A DNA stretch of 64,000 nt from Babylonia areolata (GCF_041734735.1 NC_134883.1:17109247-17173246); one strand, 5' to 3'. Shown: positions 1 to 11,769, counted from the first letter of the stretch. The notes: a model not told the origin generated them from the letters alone. Translations and numbers: made by a program.

Positions 1-1365
1 TTTACAACTGATAATTATGAGAAGATAAAAGAGAAGAAGATAGGAGATAAAGAGAAAACAGTGCAAGTGATATGGCGATGACGCGAGCCGTTGGAGGAAC
101 ACACAACACACACTGCTTACGACACAGCAAGAGAGAGAGAGAGAGAGCAGGCTCTAGCCAGTGACTGGCTAGGTCTGTGGAAAAGTGACCAGTATAACCC
201 ACTCCGTCTACTTATGCAAGTTAAGCGAACTGCAATGACACTAGTGTGGCCCTTGAAGCAAATCGGATCAAATCCCCCTAAATTTGATTATCATTGTGTT
301 TGTGACAAGGTGTTCAATGATTAATGTTTAAATGATTCCTGAACCCATTTACGTCGGATATGTCGCAAAAGAAAGAGCTCAACACCTACTTTCTAACGAG
401 TATAAAATGAAGTGTTGATTATTTAAGATAAATTTATCATCTTAATTTTAGTCATATGAACTGATCAGTTTCAGCTAGCTCATCGCAGAAAATAACAAAC
501 TGCGTTCAATGAATTTAACGAAGGGAAACACAAATGGTATAGACTTAAAGATTGGATTGCGACAATTCTGCCAGCATATAATACTTGTAGTTTACTGATA
601 TGACAAAAGAGATATTTAATTAAATAAAATGCATCAGAAGCACAGATTAGAGCTCACCCAATGGCGTACAGCGACACCGGTTGTGGAGTGGTTGCTGTTA
701 AACAAGAAGGACAAAATGACGTAAGCTTAGGTTCAGTTGAAACCTTTACACTGACGGAGGATTAAACTGAAATCAAGTATGCTTCTAACTGATTTAAGTG
801 TGTGTGTAAGCACAACAAATATAATATTGCAGGGAACGATACAGAGACTTGATTTAATAGGTATTTAGAGAATAGATTTAGAATGGGCTTTGCATTCAAA
901 CCGGGAATGGCGTCACACATTACGAGTGAGTCATTGAAGACCGGGCGTGTTAATTGCGGAAAAGGCGTCTGCTATAGCTAAGCTTGTGCTGTTAATAGCC
1001 AGCTGACACTTGGCTACAATTGTAAAGTCACACATACATGAATATTACTGCGTTTAAATAAGTGCTTGCATGAATGGCAACTCAGATCATATATGTAGAT
1101 AAACGCATTGATCATACAGGAGACATGAATGGCTTCACCATTTGTAAGGTAGGCAGATTCAGTATAATCATGGACGTTCAGTAAAAGGAGATATGTCACT
1201 GATGAATGATAAGAAATTATGATGATTAACATAGTCTGGACAGAGATTTTTCTCCCTTTTTTATCAGCTGAATGGAACCTGAAACATATCTGGACGGACT
1301 GTGCATCTGATGGGTATTTGTTATCTGGGGCAACACAAAGGAGTTCAGGTCGAATAGACCGCTGG
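1..1365. other. No gene recognised
   Basis: I see no coding signal here on either strand beyond short chance reading frames. There is a (GA) run near 130-147. The rest is AT-rich, unique-looking DNA. It may be intergenic or the interior of a gene starting at the candidate promoter just to the right. Confidence 0.5.
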
Positions 1366-1369
1366 AGAG

Positions 1370-1405
1370 TTCCGCGGCCATCTTGGATCTTGCGCATGCG
1401 CATCT
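1370..1405 (-). promoter_or_regulatory. Candidate core promoter with YY1 and NRF1 motifs
   Basis: On the minus strand a palindromic NRF1-type site (TGCGCATGCGCA, 1391-1402) lies 5 bases upstream of a YY1-type site reading CCAAGATGGCCGC. The ATG inside the YY1 motif (1381, minus) opens a short frame beginning MAAELSSGLF. In animal promoters, YY1 sites of this orientation often sit just downstream of the start site and can overlap the initiator codon. I cannot identify a gene to the left, because only 1.4 kb remains. The same motif pair could also be the 5' end of a retroposon. Confidence 0.35.
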
Positions 1406-1659
1406 AACTTTTACTCGAAATTGCGAGCAATGCCAATAGGCGATCGACAAAGGCAAAAGCAGCAAACATGCGCTGTCCCCCTTTTCTTCAATTAATAGCC
1501 TCCATTGTTACAAACTCTGTACAAAATGTGCGCAATGAAAAAATAACAAAATATTAGCAAAATATCGAAGAAAGAACCCTTCTGTTTCGCATGTTCTGCC
1601 TCTCTCGATCGCCTTGTTGCTCGAAATTTTGGAGAGCACAGATCATGTGACGCGCCTCT

Positions 1660-1900
1660 ATAAGTCATGTCAGCACGGAACTCTTCAGCGGTCTATTCTG
1701 TAGAAGTTTGGTTCTGATATTTGAGTACACGGGACAATCAAAGATAAAATGGCTTTCATTTCCAGTTGCTGACATACAAAAATGAGCAATTTCTTGAACA
1801 GAGGCACTATAACGGAGAACATTCCCATTAGGTCGAAGGACATTAAATCTTAATTGCGAAACAGCAACTCTGAAGCAGTATCTGTTCATATCATTGTCAT
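1660..1900 (-). mobile_element. LINE fragment, C-terminal Cys-rich end of a reverse transcriptase ORF
   Basis: The minus strand encodes a run ending in NESHFIFDCPVYSNIRTKLL. This matches the motif 'E..HF..DCp.Y...R' found after the reverse transcriptase domain of many non-LTR retrotransposons. The preceding residues (YCFRVAVSQLRFNVL) fit the same region. Only about 75 codons remain, with no catalytic domain, so this is a short dead fragment. Confidence 0.6.
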
Positions 1901-1902
1901 AT

Positions 1903-3480
1903 TTATCTCTTTCGAAAACTGTATGTAATTACCCCTAAATTCGATATCCGTCATGATCTCAAAGTGTACCAGACCATTCCTGGATAAAAAGAAATTCAAC
2001 AAGTCTTTCCTTACATAAACTTGGGAATACAGAAATAACCAACGCTTTGTTATAACCTCAAAAAATATGTTTCACGTACTAGTTATCCAACTTTGGGTAC
2101 CTAGGACATTTTCCCTTTTCTGTCTAAATCAATTAACATTTTGATAAGCCGGCTTTGCACTGTGCAGACTCTCATTATCCCTTATTACAGTTTGAACTAG
2201 CATCTTACATACAAAAACATAATTTATAAAAAGAGGGTATCGTCCTAAATCGCAATAAACCATTTTCTTTGGAATTTCTTATTTGGACACCCAAAGATTT
2301 TTTTGCAAAGTAACATATGAACGTTTCCTTTTTTTTTTTTTTTTTTTCTTTTTTTTTTTTAAATGAACCAGCTTGATTATTCCCCAGTTGTTGGTTTTTT
2401 TCCGATGAATGGGTTATATTCCAGCATCAAAGATATTAAAGAAAGTGTTCGCAGTTATTTCCTTGTATTCTTGAAAACAGTTTAGTTGTACAACTATCTT
2501 CTTTCCATTAGTTGCCATTGTGCATCTTTTCATACTTAGCATAGTTGTAACGTGAAAACGTAGATAGCAATAACGGGTTCACTACATCCAGTTTCCGACC
2601 ATCAAAAAGCCACTGTTCCCGTTTTCCTAAATAGCCCCCTTTTCAGAAAATCATGCTTTTTGTTTCCTCAGTATTCACACGTAACATGTCATTACAACAC
2701 ATTCGCAGAACATTCAGTTGATTTTGTAACCCACTTTGGGTTGTTGAGAGAAAACCCACATCATCAAGCGAAAAGCAAAACAAAAACCTCCGTTTGGCAT
2801 TTGGAGAGGGAGAGAGAGAGACGGAGGGATAGAGAAAAAAACGAACGAACGAAAGAAAGAAGGAACTTTTTTATTGCTGAAAAAAAGAAGCACGTAAACA
2901 TTGTTTTCATCCTGCCCTCATAAAGGGGAAGTTATAACAAATTCGCTATACAAAAGGCATAACAATATAAACACGGGTAAATTAAAAAAATTCTTTAAAT
3001 CATAAACAACTACTTACAACAAAGAGAGAGGGATAACGATAATGACTTTTTTTTTTCTTTTTTTCTTTTTTTTTTTTTTTTAAAGATGAAATACATTGGA
3101 AGGAGCCTGGTCTGCGATGTATACACATGGGAGGTGGGGGTGGAAGGGCAGGGGTGTGGGGTTGGGGTGTTGTTGCTGAATAGGTTTCTAAACAGTGCGC
3201 ATGCTGCTGTCACTGCGATGGTGGCCCTGCACTCTTGCCAGCAGCTGGTCGTCGCCGAAGTTCTTCCAGTCTACGACGGTTTTTATGAAGAGTGAGTTTC
3301 TGTACTGTTCTGTGTTTCCGTCTTGAACCTCTAATGTTCCATTGTTTTTATTTTATTTTTGTTTTTGTTTTTTTTCTGGCTGACCTCTCTACGATGTTCC
3401 TGGAGACAAAATCAACTAAAACGCCAAGGTTGAATGCGGCGTCTGTTTGTTGGTTGTTTTATGAACTGGCCCTGTGGCGT
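1903..3480. other. No gene recognised; poly-T tracts
   Basis: The stretch is AT-rich and unique-looking, with long T runs at about 2330-2360 and 3048-3082 and a GA-rich stretch at 2806-2860. Lysine-rich and serine/leucine-rich short frames here come from these runs and are not genes. Confidence 0.5.
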
Positions 3481-3499
3481 GGCAGGCACCACCCCCTAA

Positions 3500-3880
3500 A
3501 TATCTTTTAAGGAGAGAGGGTCGGAGATCTTGTCTCTCTAGCAAGCTTGGAAGCTACAGTTCCTTCAACATGAGACATGAAGCAGCCGCTCGGTGTTGAA
3601 TTTATCGTCGTCTCCACATCGCACTGGTGGCAGCTAGGGGTCCCATACCTTTGCCACATACTCGAGGATAGATCGTACGAGTGATGTGTATGCGGTCTCT
3701 GAGGGCAGTGTCGTAAGTTTCGTCGCAAAAAGCCGAGGGTAGCATTGAGTTCTTTGATGGTCCTAGCGACGTGACAGTGCCACTTGAGATCGTCCGATGT
3801 CGTCACTCCAAGATAGGGGTTTGATTTAACTTGCTGTAGTATTTCACCACAAAGATTGCAGAGAAAGTCAGTCTTCTCAG
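3500..3880 (-). mobile_element. CR1/jockey-like LINE fragment after the RT domain
   Basis: Read on the minus strand, the segment encodes ILQQVKSNPYLGVTTSDDLK, then WHCHVARTIKELNATLGFLR and RNLRHCPQ. This is the well-known segment after the catalytic palm of jockey/CR1-type reverse transcriptases ('YLGVTISSDLKW..H', 'A...LGFLRRNLR'). After one frameshift the match continues as SLVRSILEYVAKVWDP. The upstream palm and fingers and the C-terminal end are missing. Confidence 0.75.
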
Positions 3881-3884
3881 TTCT

Positions 3885-4033
3885 TGACTGTGACGATCAT
3901 GTAGTATTGATTCATTCTCTTTTTTTTTCTTCATCGAAACGCATACCCGGGGCCCAGTCTTTTGCCCACTTTTCAAGCTGTTTTTATCCAGATGAAAGCA
4001 AAAGCCCCTTACTGATGGAGATAATACTGAAAG

Positions 4034-4074
<41 letters not shown>

Positions 4075-5930
4075 AAACAATAAATCGACAACATATACAT
4101 AAACCCAAAATAGCTAATGCAAATATTCAACAACATTCATGGCAAAGAAAGAAAGGTATAAAGAAGAAGGTGGGAGTAATCTGGGAGAGAGGCATATTTC
4201 ATAAGGCATCAGCAACGTCAGAAACAATACCGAGAATAACCTTCAGTCACAAACAATATTAGGGATGAATCATGTTTTGAAGTTCTTAATCAGATGTTCG
4301 TCAGTTATTTTCTTAAATTCAGGCAGATTTTTTTTTTTTTTTTGAGAGTGGTGCTGTGATCTTGTGTGTAACACGGAATGGGTTGGTTATAAATTTGCTT
4401 CTAAAAGGTAGAGCAGTGGCAGATATAATCCTAAACATAAGAAGACCCTTGATATGTATGTACATACATACATAACGTTTTAACTTAAGTGGGGCTGCGG
4501 GGGGATATTAAAATGTGTGTATTTAGATATTGATAAAGGTGGTGATTTTTTGTGAATTAATTTTGTGGAACGCCTATGTAGATCAGTAGCGGTTTGAGAA
4601 CGATGTTACCAGCTGAATCCCAAATAGTTGAAAGAAAATTGTGACAGAGTGAATTACGAATGCCTGCGGCCAAACTGGAAGAACGAAAAATATTTTTTTG
4701 ACATTCAGAATACCTGTATGAATGTGAAAATGTTTTGCACGTGGTAAGTGTGGGTGAATCATGAGCTGTGCATGTTCATGTGTGTGTGTGCGTATAAATT
4801 ATGTATGTGCTGTAACACAGTCTGAATGCATCAGAGCTCGGGTGATGTGTGTCTGTGAGACGGAGTTAGCCTTGTCTGTTCCGAACATCAGGTGTGGAAA
4901 AAATTAAGTTTTTATTTCATTGTTTATTCACTGCTTAGTTGCTGGGTTATTTTATTTGAAATTCAACTTATGATTGAATAGTTTGATAATTTAGTAGTTT
5001 TTGCTGTTGGTTTTGAAATGTTTGCTTTTTGATAAATTAATACTTTTTTGTGTAATTTATAAGACGTAGTGACTCATAAATGAATACTGTATTGTTAATT
5101 GGAAAATGGTATGAATGCATGAGTGGTGTGAAAGGATAGCAAATATAAGAAAATAAAATAAGGGGACAGTAAATGAAAGGGGAACATTGAGGATTAGCTG
5201 GATGCTCGTTCAGTGTGTCGGAAGGAATAATTTAAATGGAGTGTGCCAAGAGCTAAACACTGGAAAAAGTTGTCAAGGCTCCATGTTGACCGGCCACGGA
5301 GTGGATGGACCTTGTGGAACTGGAATGTTCACTGAGGAGGAGGTGCCCGAGTTTCCCACAAGTGAGTGGGGTGGACATTGACACTACTGTGAGTAGACTA
5401 ACTGGCCGGCCTGACTGAGGCGATCCTGGGATTGGATCAAGTTGTGCACAGAGAGAATTGACTTGTGACAGTTAAGACGTTCTGTTCCTGTCTTTAAAAA
5501 AAAAAACATAATTAAAATAATTTGTTTCCAGGTGGAAGTGTGCATGAGTGAATGAAAAAACTTTTTTCTTTGTCTTAATAATCATAATTGGCTCAGGGGA
5601 AAATTCCTTGTCTGTTTTCTGTTTGTTTACTGAGAGAGTGAGAGACCGAACACTGAAGAGAACTCGCTAAATATTTCTTCCCTCATCTTGTCTGTCTCCT
5701 CACCCACTTAGTAACAAAAATTGATATGGGACTTAATATAGGCACAAAAGAATAATTTTCTGCATGACAAGTTCAAGAAAGGTTTCCCTTTATACAGCTG
5801 GTATATTTGGGGTGGTGGTGGGGATGTAGTTTTGCACAACGCCATTTTCTGATCCATGGAATTCAAGCCATGCAAATGAGTTATTGCAAGATACCAAACA
5901 TCAGTTACACCGATCAAATCACCAATAAAC
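3885..5930. other. No gene recognised; microsatellites only
   Basis: A (TA)n run of about 34 bases lies at 4038-4072, with poly-T at 4329-4342 and a TACA run near 4457-4474. A 64-codon plus-strand frame at 5187-5381 has no recognisable motif, and I do not call it. Confidence 0.5.
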
Positions 5931-5934
5931 TAGT

Positions 5935-6190
5935 GTGCCAAAAATCAGGGCATCAAGCAGCACATTGGAACTTATAAGTTCTGCTGAAAGAAAGCTACGC
6001 TGGTATGGCCAGGTAACAATATCCAATGGAACTCTTGAGGGAGGGATACGGAGAAAACGATGGACTGACAACGTCGGGCAATGGACAGAAAAACCATTTG
6101 CAGAGACCCAGGCTTTGACACACAACCGACAGACCTGGTGAACAGTTCTGTACGGTGCCCAGGGGCTTCAGAGTTGAGAGAGAACATTTT
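5935..6190 (+). mobile_element. LINE fragment, extreme C-terminus of a reverse transcriptase ORF
   Basis: The plus strand encodes SSAERKLRWYGQVTISNGTL, then EGGIRRKRWTDNVGQWTEKP and FAETQALTHNRQTW. This fits the conserved tail of a common invertebrate LINE ('LRWYGHV.R..GL...I..G...G.R.RGR.RKRW.DNI.EWTG..F...R...NRE.W'). Only the tail remains, with no polymerase motifs. Confidence 0.7.
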
Positions 6191-6194
6191 GGGG

Positions 6195-7640
6195 GGTATA
6201 TTTTTGCACAATGCCATAATACGATCAGACCAGAATAGGTTATCTGTTGCAAAACCAAGAATATGTGGTGATCTACTTCTTCAATTATTTCATTGTTATA
6301 TAATGAGATGGGGAAGTTAACGAAAAAATGTTGGCGCTTGTTTTGTAGTAATCTTTTTTTTCTCTTTAGGTGAAAACAGATACGGTGACATAATTCTGAC
6401 CAGCCATGCAATTGACCAATACTCTCTTGAAAAGATGAGAGAGATAGAGATAGAGAGGGAGTGACTGACAGAGAGACAGGAAAGAGAGACACAAAGACAG
6501 ACAGACGGAGAAGGTAAGACAGAAAGAGAACTAACGTCTACCACTTCGATATCTCTGAAGAAACAGGTAAGTTTTATTGACTGAAACCCGCGCGTTCTTT
6601 TCTATCGCACTTACGCACACACAGACACACGCCGGGACGCACACACAGACAACCGCCCCCCCCACCCCTCCCTCCCGCACCCCCCCCCCCCCCCCCCCCG
6701 TCCCCCAAACACACACACACACACACACACGTGCACGCACGTACGCATCCTGGTTGGTTCCAACAGTCAAATGCCAAACACGCAAGGATCTGACACTGCA
6801 GGCAACAGACCATGACACCCCCCGCCACGTCTCTGCCATATCTGCCCTCACCCGTTCTCCGCCCACCCCCTCCCAGACCCCCGAACCCTTTCCCACACTC
6901 GCTGTAACCATGGGCAATGAATCAATATAAATAATCAACAGACGTACGCGCGTCTCTCTCCCTCTGTTTCTGCGCGCGCGCGCGCGCACGTGTGTATGTG
7001 TTTGAAGGCACTCCAAATTGTTCCCCCACAGGTATGATTTACGTATCGATATCCGTCTCGGCATGTCTGCTCGTGTCCTCGGCTGTTTACCAGATCAGGA
7101 GGGGACGGATCCGGGACAGCTGTATTCTTTGGCTGAACAATGTTTCATAGACTGGCGGATGAACCATTTTATGGAGGTCCGGGTCTTCCTCCACACCTCC
7201 GTTCGTGTTGACACTCAGGGGTCATAGCTTAAGAGAGAGAGAGAGAGTGTGTGTGTGTGAAATATGGGAAAAGAGATTGTGGATATCTTTTAAGATAATT
7301 ATAAGCTCATCTTAAGAATATATTTGTTCAGGTTGTACAGACATACTATGATTTGTATGATAAAAGGTGAAAAAGGAATCTATCCTATTTTAACAATGAT
7401 TGAATTGAGAACGATCACATTAAAATAAAATTTAGGACTGACACTGGAAAAAATAATCCATCAATCATATAACATTATGTATGAATTGTATGACGACGTT
7501 TCTTAACAATGGCTTTGGTGCATAAAAAAAAGTTTCTTTGTTGATCCTGGATTTTGATTACATCTGGGAAGTACAATCATTTGCACATTCAAAAAGGTAG
7601 TGCAAGTGGCTCTCCTTTGTTCTCTTTGTTGTTTAAGATG
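6195..7640. other. No confident gene; simple repeats and one weak open frame
   Basis: The stretch includes a GA-rich region (6435-6530), a poly-C run of about 20 around 6680-6700 followed by (CA)n to about 6731, and (CG)n at 6974-6988. After an acceptor-like 'ttcccccacag' ending near 7031, one plus-strand frame runs to 7227 with no recognisable domain. A second frame in the same place reads MIYVSISVSACLLVSSAVYQ and looks like a short membrane segment. CpG is better kept here than around it, but I cannot support a gene. Confidence 0.35.
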
Positions 7641-7679
7641 TGTGTGTATGGTTTGTTTTTTTTGTTTTTTTTTGTTTTT

Positions 7680-8280
7680 TGTTTTTTTTTACTGTGACTT
7701 GTTGTTTAAGATGTATTTTTCCGATGTGAGACGATTTTCTTTGTCTTGGATGATACTGGTTTTAATTTGTTTCTGCTCGGTCAAATCTTTTACAATCATA
7801 GTCTTTCTTTCTGTCGTTGCTGTTAAGATTTTTCTCAGATGTCTTCACATTTTTGCTCAGTCCAGTTTTCTTTTGTAGTCTTCATTTCTGTGCCGATCTA
7901 TAGCACTAGATTTCTCTTTTCCTCTCCCAGTATACTACTTGTGATCCATGGCTTGGATTTCCATCGGCCTATCCCTAGGACATCTACTGCTGTTTCGGTC
8001 ATGTTTGTGAGGGCTTGTCTTCCTCTGGATCTTGTCATCTTCAAGCAGAAGTAACTGGTCGAAATTTCCTCCAGTGACTGCTAGGAACTGTTCAGCGTCA
8101 TCAATACTTGTCGAGGTTGAAATTTAGTCAGCTGTTTGTTCATCATGTCATTCCTCAACCGTACTTTGAAGTTAATTAATAACAGGATCGTAGTCACTGC
8201 CAAAGTAAGCTCATGGGAACATTCTTGTTTTAGCCTTTATCATCAAAGACCTGTTTCGGTTCTTCACAAGAACAAGTATA
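7680..8280 (-). mobile_element. LINE (RTE-like) part 2: end of endonuclease and linker, interrupted copy
   Basis: Minus-strand reading gives LVKNRNRSLMIKAKTRMFP and GSDYDPVINKLQSTVEE. This is the 'GSDHDLV' block that closes an exonuclease/endonuclease/phosphatase domain of the type often annotated as 'craniofacial development protein 2-like', which is in fact LINE-derived. Further along come TAVDVLGIGRWKSKPWITSS and EEKRNL, matching the linker 'A...LG......KPWIT..IL...KRR'. Several frame changes and stops are present. This piece continues directly from the 9650-10330 segment; a younger LINE separates the two. Confidence 0.65.
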
Positions 8281-8282
8281 GT

Positions 8283-9650
8283 AGATGATGATGATAATGA
8301 CAATAATAATTTACATTTGTATAGCGCTTACCCTGCGGCTCTAAGCGCCTTTAATAATATACCTATTATGAATGAGAAACAGGAATATAATATAATATAA
8401 TAAAACAAAATAAAGATACAACCCTAACCATTTAAAACCAACGTAACCTCACTCACGACTCATTCAGCTCTCTCAGCTCCCATAATAAAAGGTATGATAG
8501 AAAAAAATCACTCACACAGCTCTTTCGCCTCACCTACATGATAAAAAGCCAAGAAACAAACTCGCTAAAAATCGATATCAAAAAGTGTAACACTTTGGAC
8601 TCATACACACCTTCCACCTCTCACAAGCATCCAACCCTCACATAAAGACATGGACGCACACACGATAAAAACGGTTTGGAGAGAGAATAATCTATAGTCT
8701 AAAGTATTGTTTGAAGAAGTAGGCATATGTTTTAAGATTAGACTTGAAAGATTTTATAGTGGAGCAGTGTCTGATGTTCCATAGTTGAGATTTCCAAAAC
8801 CAAAGGCCATAGTATGTAAATGTTCTGAAACCATGGGACTTGCGTCTGAAATGCAGGATTTCGAACATGGGTGTGTCAGATGAAGAACGCAAGCCGGGCG
8901 GGGTGGACTGTAAAATTTTGACTTGGTCAGAAAGGTACGATGGTGCAGAACCATACAATGAACAGAAATATATACAAGTTATTCCAAATTTGATACTTTC
9001 AGATACTGGAAGCCAGTGTGGCTCATACAGAAGAAAAGTGCATGGTTGTCTACGAGATGCTTTCAAGATCAGACAAGCAGCTGACTTTTGGACTGTGTAT
9101 ACGTTCTATGACAGAAGGCAGACCTATTAATAACGAATTACAGTAATCTGATCTGGAAAGAACACACGAGGTGACTGGTGTTTTTGTTGGATCATCTGTG
9201 AGGTATCTTCGGACTGAACTAATTCGTTTGAGCCAATAAAAGGCAGTCTGACAGACTTTTGTCACATGAACTTTCATACTGTTTCCTTTGATTTGATTTG
9301 ATATGGATACTTATATAGCGCCTATCCTCGATCGGAGACCAAGCTCTAAGCGCTTTACATACTCGCCGGTTATTTGCACAACATAATGCATACCTGGGTA
9401 AAGCCGACTGACGACTGCCATCGGGCGCTCATCATTCGGTTCCTGTGTCATTCTATCAGATTTCAGGCACGCACACAAACTCAGACAGATATGTAACATT
9501 TAAGTGTATGACCGTTTTGTTTATTTTCCCAGCCATGTATGCAGCCATATTCTGTTTTGGTGGGGCTGATTTTCGTACCTGAGTGTCATCTGCAAACAAC
9601 TGATGAGCAACAGTGTGGTTCTGGATGATATCAGACAGAGGGGTGTCTGG
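8283..9650 (-). mobile_element. CR1-like LINE copy (RT motif C to 3' tail), inserted in an older LINE
   Basis: From high to low coordinate the minus strand encodes TPLSDIIQNHTVAHQLFADD (the F/YADD catalytic box), then, after an inserted SINE, KVHVTKVCQTAFYWLKRISS followed by VLSRSDYCNSLLIGLP, then EPHWLPVSESIKFGITC and GSAPSYLSDQ. These match the standard C-terminal blocks of CR1-like elements ('DYCNSLL.G', 'LHWLPV..RI..K', 'P.YLSDL'). The 3' region holds 'gcgctatacaaa' and ends in an ATC-rich tail near 8283-8300. The copy is 5'-truncated within the RT domain. About 90 expected residues are missing between the FADD box and the thumb, where the SINE now sits. Confidence 0.75.
9287..9565 (-). 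mobile_element. tRNA-derived SINE (family 1), 5'-truncated copy inside the CR1-like LINE
   Basis: The segment is the reverse complement of the body and 3' end of the full copy at 14676-15268. It has the core 'cagccatgtatgcagccata', the 3' block 'tatagcgcctatcctcg', 'ggagaccaagctctaagcg', and an AAATC-type tail that appears here as 'tttgatttgatttgat' at the low end. The tRNA-like head is absent. It interrupts the LINE reading frame between its FADD box and the thumb region, so it is younger than that LINE. Confidence 0.75.
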
Positions 9651-10330
9651 CTGTAATGCTGACCATTTCGAGAGTTCCATGTCAATCGCCAGGATGCTTT
9701 ATGCCCACCAAAAGTGTCAGCAAGAATCAAGTCATGATCACTGGTGAATTATAGCAGGTGTAACCCCGCAGGGGCCGCAGAAAATTCCTCTAGTTTTCTT
9801 GTGCATTCATATTAACCTTAGCATCCAAGTCACCCTAAATCACGAGAATGCCTTTCTCGTAAACTTTGTTCATGACCGTTTGAAGCTGAGTGTATATTTT
9901 TTTTTCATCAGTCTGGTGTGGTGGCATGTATCTGCACCACCGTGATGTTCAATGATTTGGCTTGGAAGCGGATGGTCACGATCCTGTTGGAAACTGCGCA
10001 ACACCCCAGTACTGCGTTCTTCTCGTTCTTGACCAAAAACCCGACTCCATGTACATGATCGTCCTCTTCTCCACCAAAGGACAGGGCATGCCCCTCTTCT
10101 TTCTGTAATTCTCCATCTTTTTCCACCTAGCTTCACCAAGGCCGAGTATCTGCCAGTGTATATCTGTCCATCCCATGGTCTTTTAGTTTCCCAACATATC
10201 TGGGTGGTCCTATGTTCCAGGAGGCGAATGTGATGTCGTTCCTTCCACGGACATTCTGTGGTTTCCATCCAGTAGTACTTTTTTTTTTGCGTCCGCACTG
10301 GTAGAGGTCGACGGATGGTGCGGTCATTGT
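9650..10330 (-). mobile_element. LINE (RTE-like) part 1: apurinic-type endonuclease domain
   Basis: Minus-strand blocks in order are ITFASWNIGPP (start of the EEP fold), LGLGEARWKKMENYRKKRGM (catalytic E region, 'E.RW'), HVHGVGFLVKNEKNAVLGC, SNRIVTIRFQAKSLNITVVQ, EKGILVI and GDLDAKVNMNAQEN (the 'GD.NA' metal/catalytic block), and LILADTFGGHKASWRL ending NSRNGQHYSQ. Several frame changes and stops are needed, so the copy is dead. The fold resumes at 8280 with the GSDYDPV block, showing the CR1-like LINE landed inside this endonuclease. It is not a host gene, although such fragments are often annotated as one. Confidence 0.75.
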
Positions 10331-10529
10331 TCACTCGGGATACGACCGTTCCGGTATGGCCTCTTGGTTCTTTTCCTTCATTATGGCTTGGGCAAGTCAA
10401 AGGGAAGCCCATCCCTTTACAGATCGAATTTTCCTATTGAGATTCCTCCACACATACGGCAGGTAGTACTGGGCTACATGGCTACCAGTTGCAGAAGGGG
10501 GATTTCTGACCTGACTCGCTGGGGTGACG

Positions 10530-10925
10530 GTACATGTGACCATCCATGTTGTGTGTGACGGTTCATGTTGTGTGTGATTGTGTGTGACGGTTCATGTTGT
10601 GTGTGACTGTCCATGTTATCGGTGACGGTTCATGTTGTGTGTGACGGTTCATGTTGTGTGTGACGGTTCATGTTGTGTGATTGTGTGTGACGGTTCATGT
10701 TGTGTGTGACCGTCCATGTTATCGGTGACGGTTCATGTGTGTGACGGTTCTTGTGTGTGACGGTTCATGTTTGTGACGGTTCATGTTGTATGTGTTGTGT
10801 GTGATTGTGTGTGACGGTTCATGTTGTGTGTGATTGTGTGTGACGGTTCATGTCACGTGTGACGGTTCATGTCATGTGTGACGGTTCATGTTATGTGTGA
10901 CGGTTCATATTATACGTGACCGTAT
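10530..10925. repeat. Minisatellite, unit about 19-21 bp (gtgtgacggttcatgtt)
   Basis: About 18 imperfect copies of 'gtgtgacggttcatgttgt' occur, with variants carrying 'gattgtgtgtgac' and 'atcggtgacgg'. The unit is related, in opposite orientation, to the array at 12660-13210. Confidence 0.9.
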
Positions 10926-11079
10926 CTGACAGTCTACACCCAGTACAAGGTTCCTTATTCAGTGCACAGACCAACAACAGAGTGAACGGCGCGAACGGCC
11001 GGGTCCATCGACCTGACCGGCACGATGTCATACAGAACAAAACGAAATAAAACGACACGCTGTCGGCATGACAGGATGA

Positions 11080-11765
11080 GGAGAAGGTGAGACAAAGGAA
11101 GAGGAAGGGGGAGGGGGAAAGGATGAGGAGGAGGCCGAGATGAGTATGAGGAAGGAGGAGGAGGAGGCAGCGCTGAGGAAGAGAGGAGCAGAGGTAACAG
11201 AAAAGGGGGGAAGAGGAGCAGAGGACGAGATGAAGAGAAGCATGAGCAGGAGAGGAGGTGAAGAATGGGGAGAAGAGGAATATGAAGAAAAGAGAAGGAA
11301 CGGAAGACAGAGGGGACGAGAAGAGGATGAGAAATGATGAAGGAAGCAGAGAGGAGAAACGAGAGAAGGATGAGGGAATGAGGAATAAGGATGAAGTGAT
11401 GAGGAGGAGAGGAGGAAGAAAAGATGAACAAACGAAGAAGGGGGAAGAGAAGAGAATGAGGAGTGGATAGGAGAACGAAGAGAAGGAGGAAGAAAGAGGA
11501 GGTAGTAATGAGGAAGAGGAGGAAGAAGAGGAGGAGGTAGTAATGAGGAAGAAAGAGGCGGAAGGAGGCAGTAATTAGGGAGGAGGAGGAGGAGAGAAGG
11601 AAGAAAAGATAAAAGTATATGAGAAAGGAGAAAGGGGGTGGAGGAGGAGTACATCGAGTGTGGAAATAGGATGAGAATGAGAGGACAGGAGGAAAGGAAG
11701 ATGAGAGGAGCGGGAGGAGGAGGAGGAAAGCAGAAGGAGGAAAGAGAGGTGATGAAGTAGAAGTA
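11080..11765. repeat. Polypurine (GA-rich) tract of about 690 bp
   Basis: The plus strand is almost entirely A and G with scattered T and very little C, in irregular 'gaggaggaagaag' motifs. Long frames rich in Ser/Pro/Leu (minus) or Glu/Arg/Lys (plus) are by-products of composition. It lies 0.6 kb downstream of the minus-strand exon at 12353-12602, so if that gene reads through, its first intron would carry a long pyrimidine-rich stretch. Confidence 0.9.
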
Positions 11766-11769
11766 GTAT

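Noticed and set aside
7018-7227. 69-codon plus-strand frame after an acceptor-like site
   Set aside because: There is no recognisable domain or partner exon, and a second overlapping frame looks equally plausible, so I left it as unassigned sequence.
9870-10412. Host gene similar to craniofacial development protein 2
   Set aside because: The matching domain is a LINE endonuclease with frame changes, and its other half lies beyond an inserted LINE. This annotation commonly marks retrotransposon pieces.
10955-11654. Ser/Pro-rich minus-strand frames of 158 and 208 codons
   Set aside because: They are produced by the polypurine tract, with biased composition and no domain.
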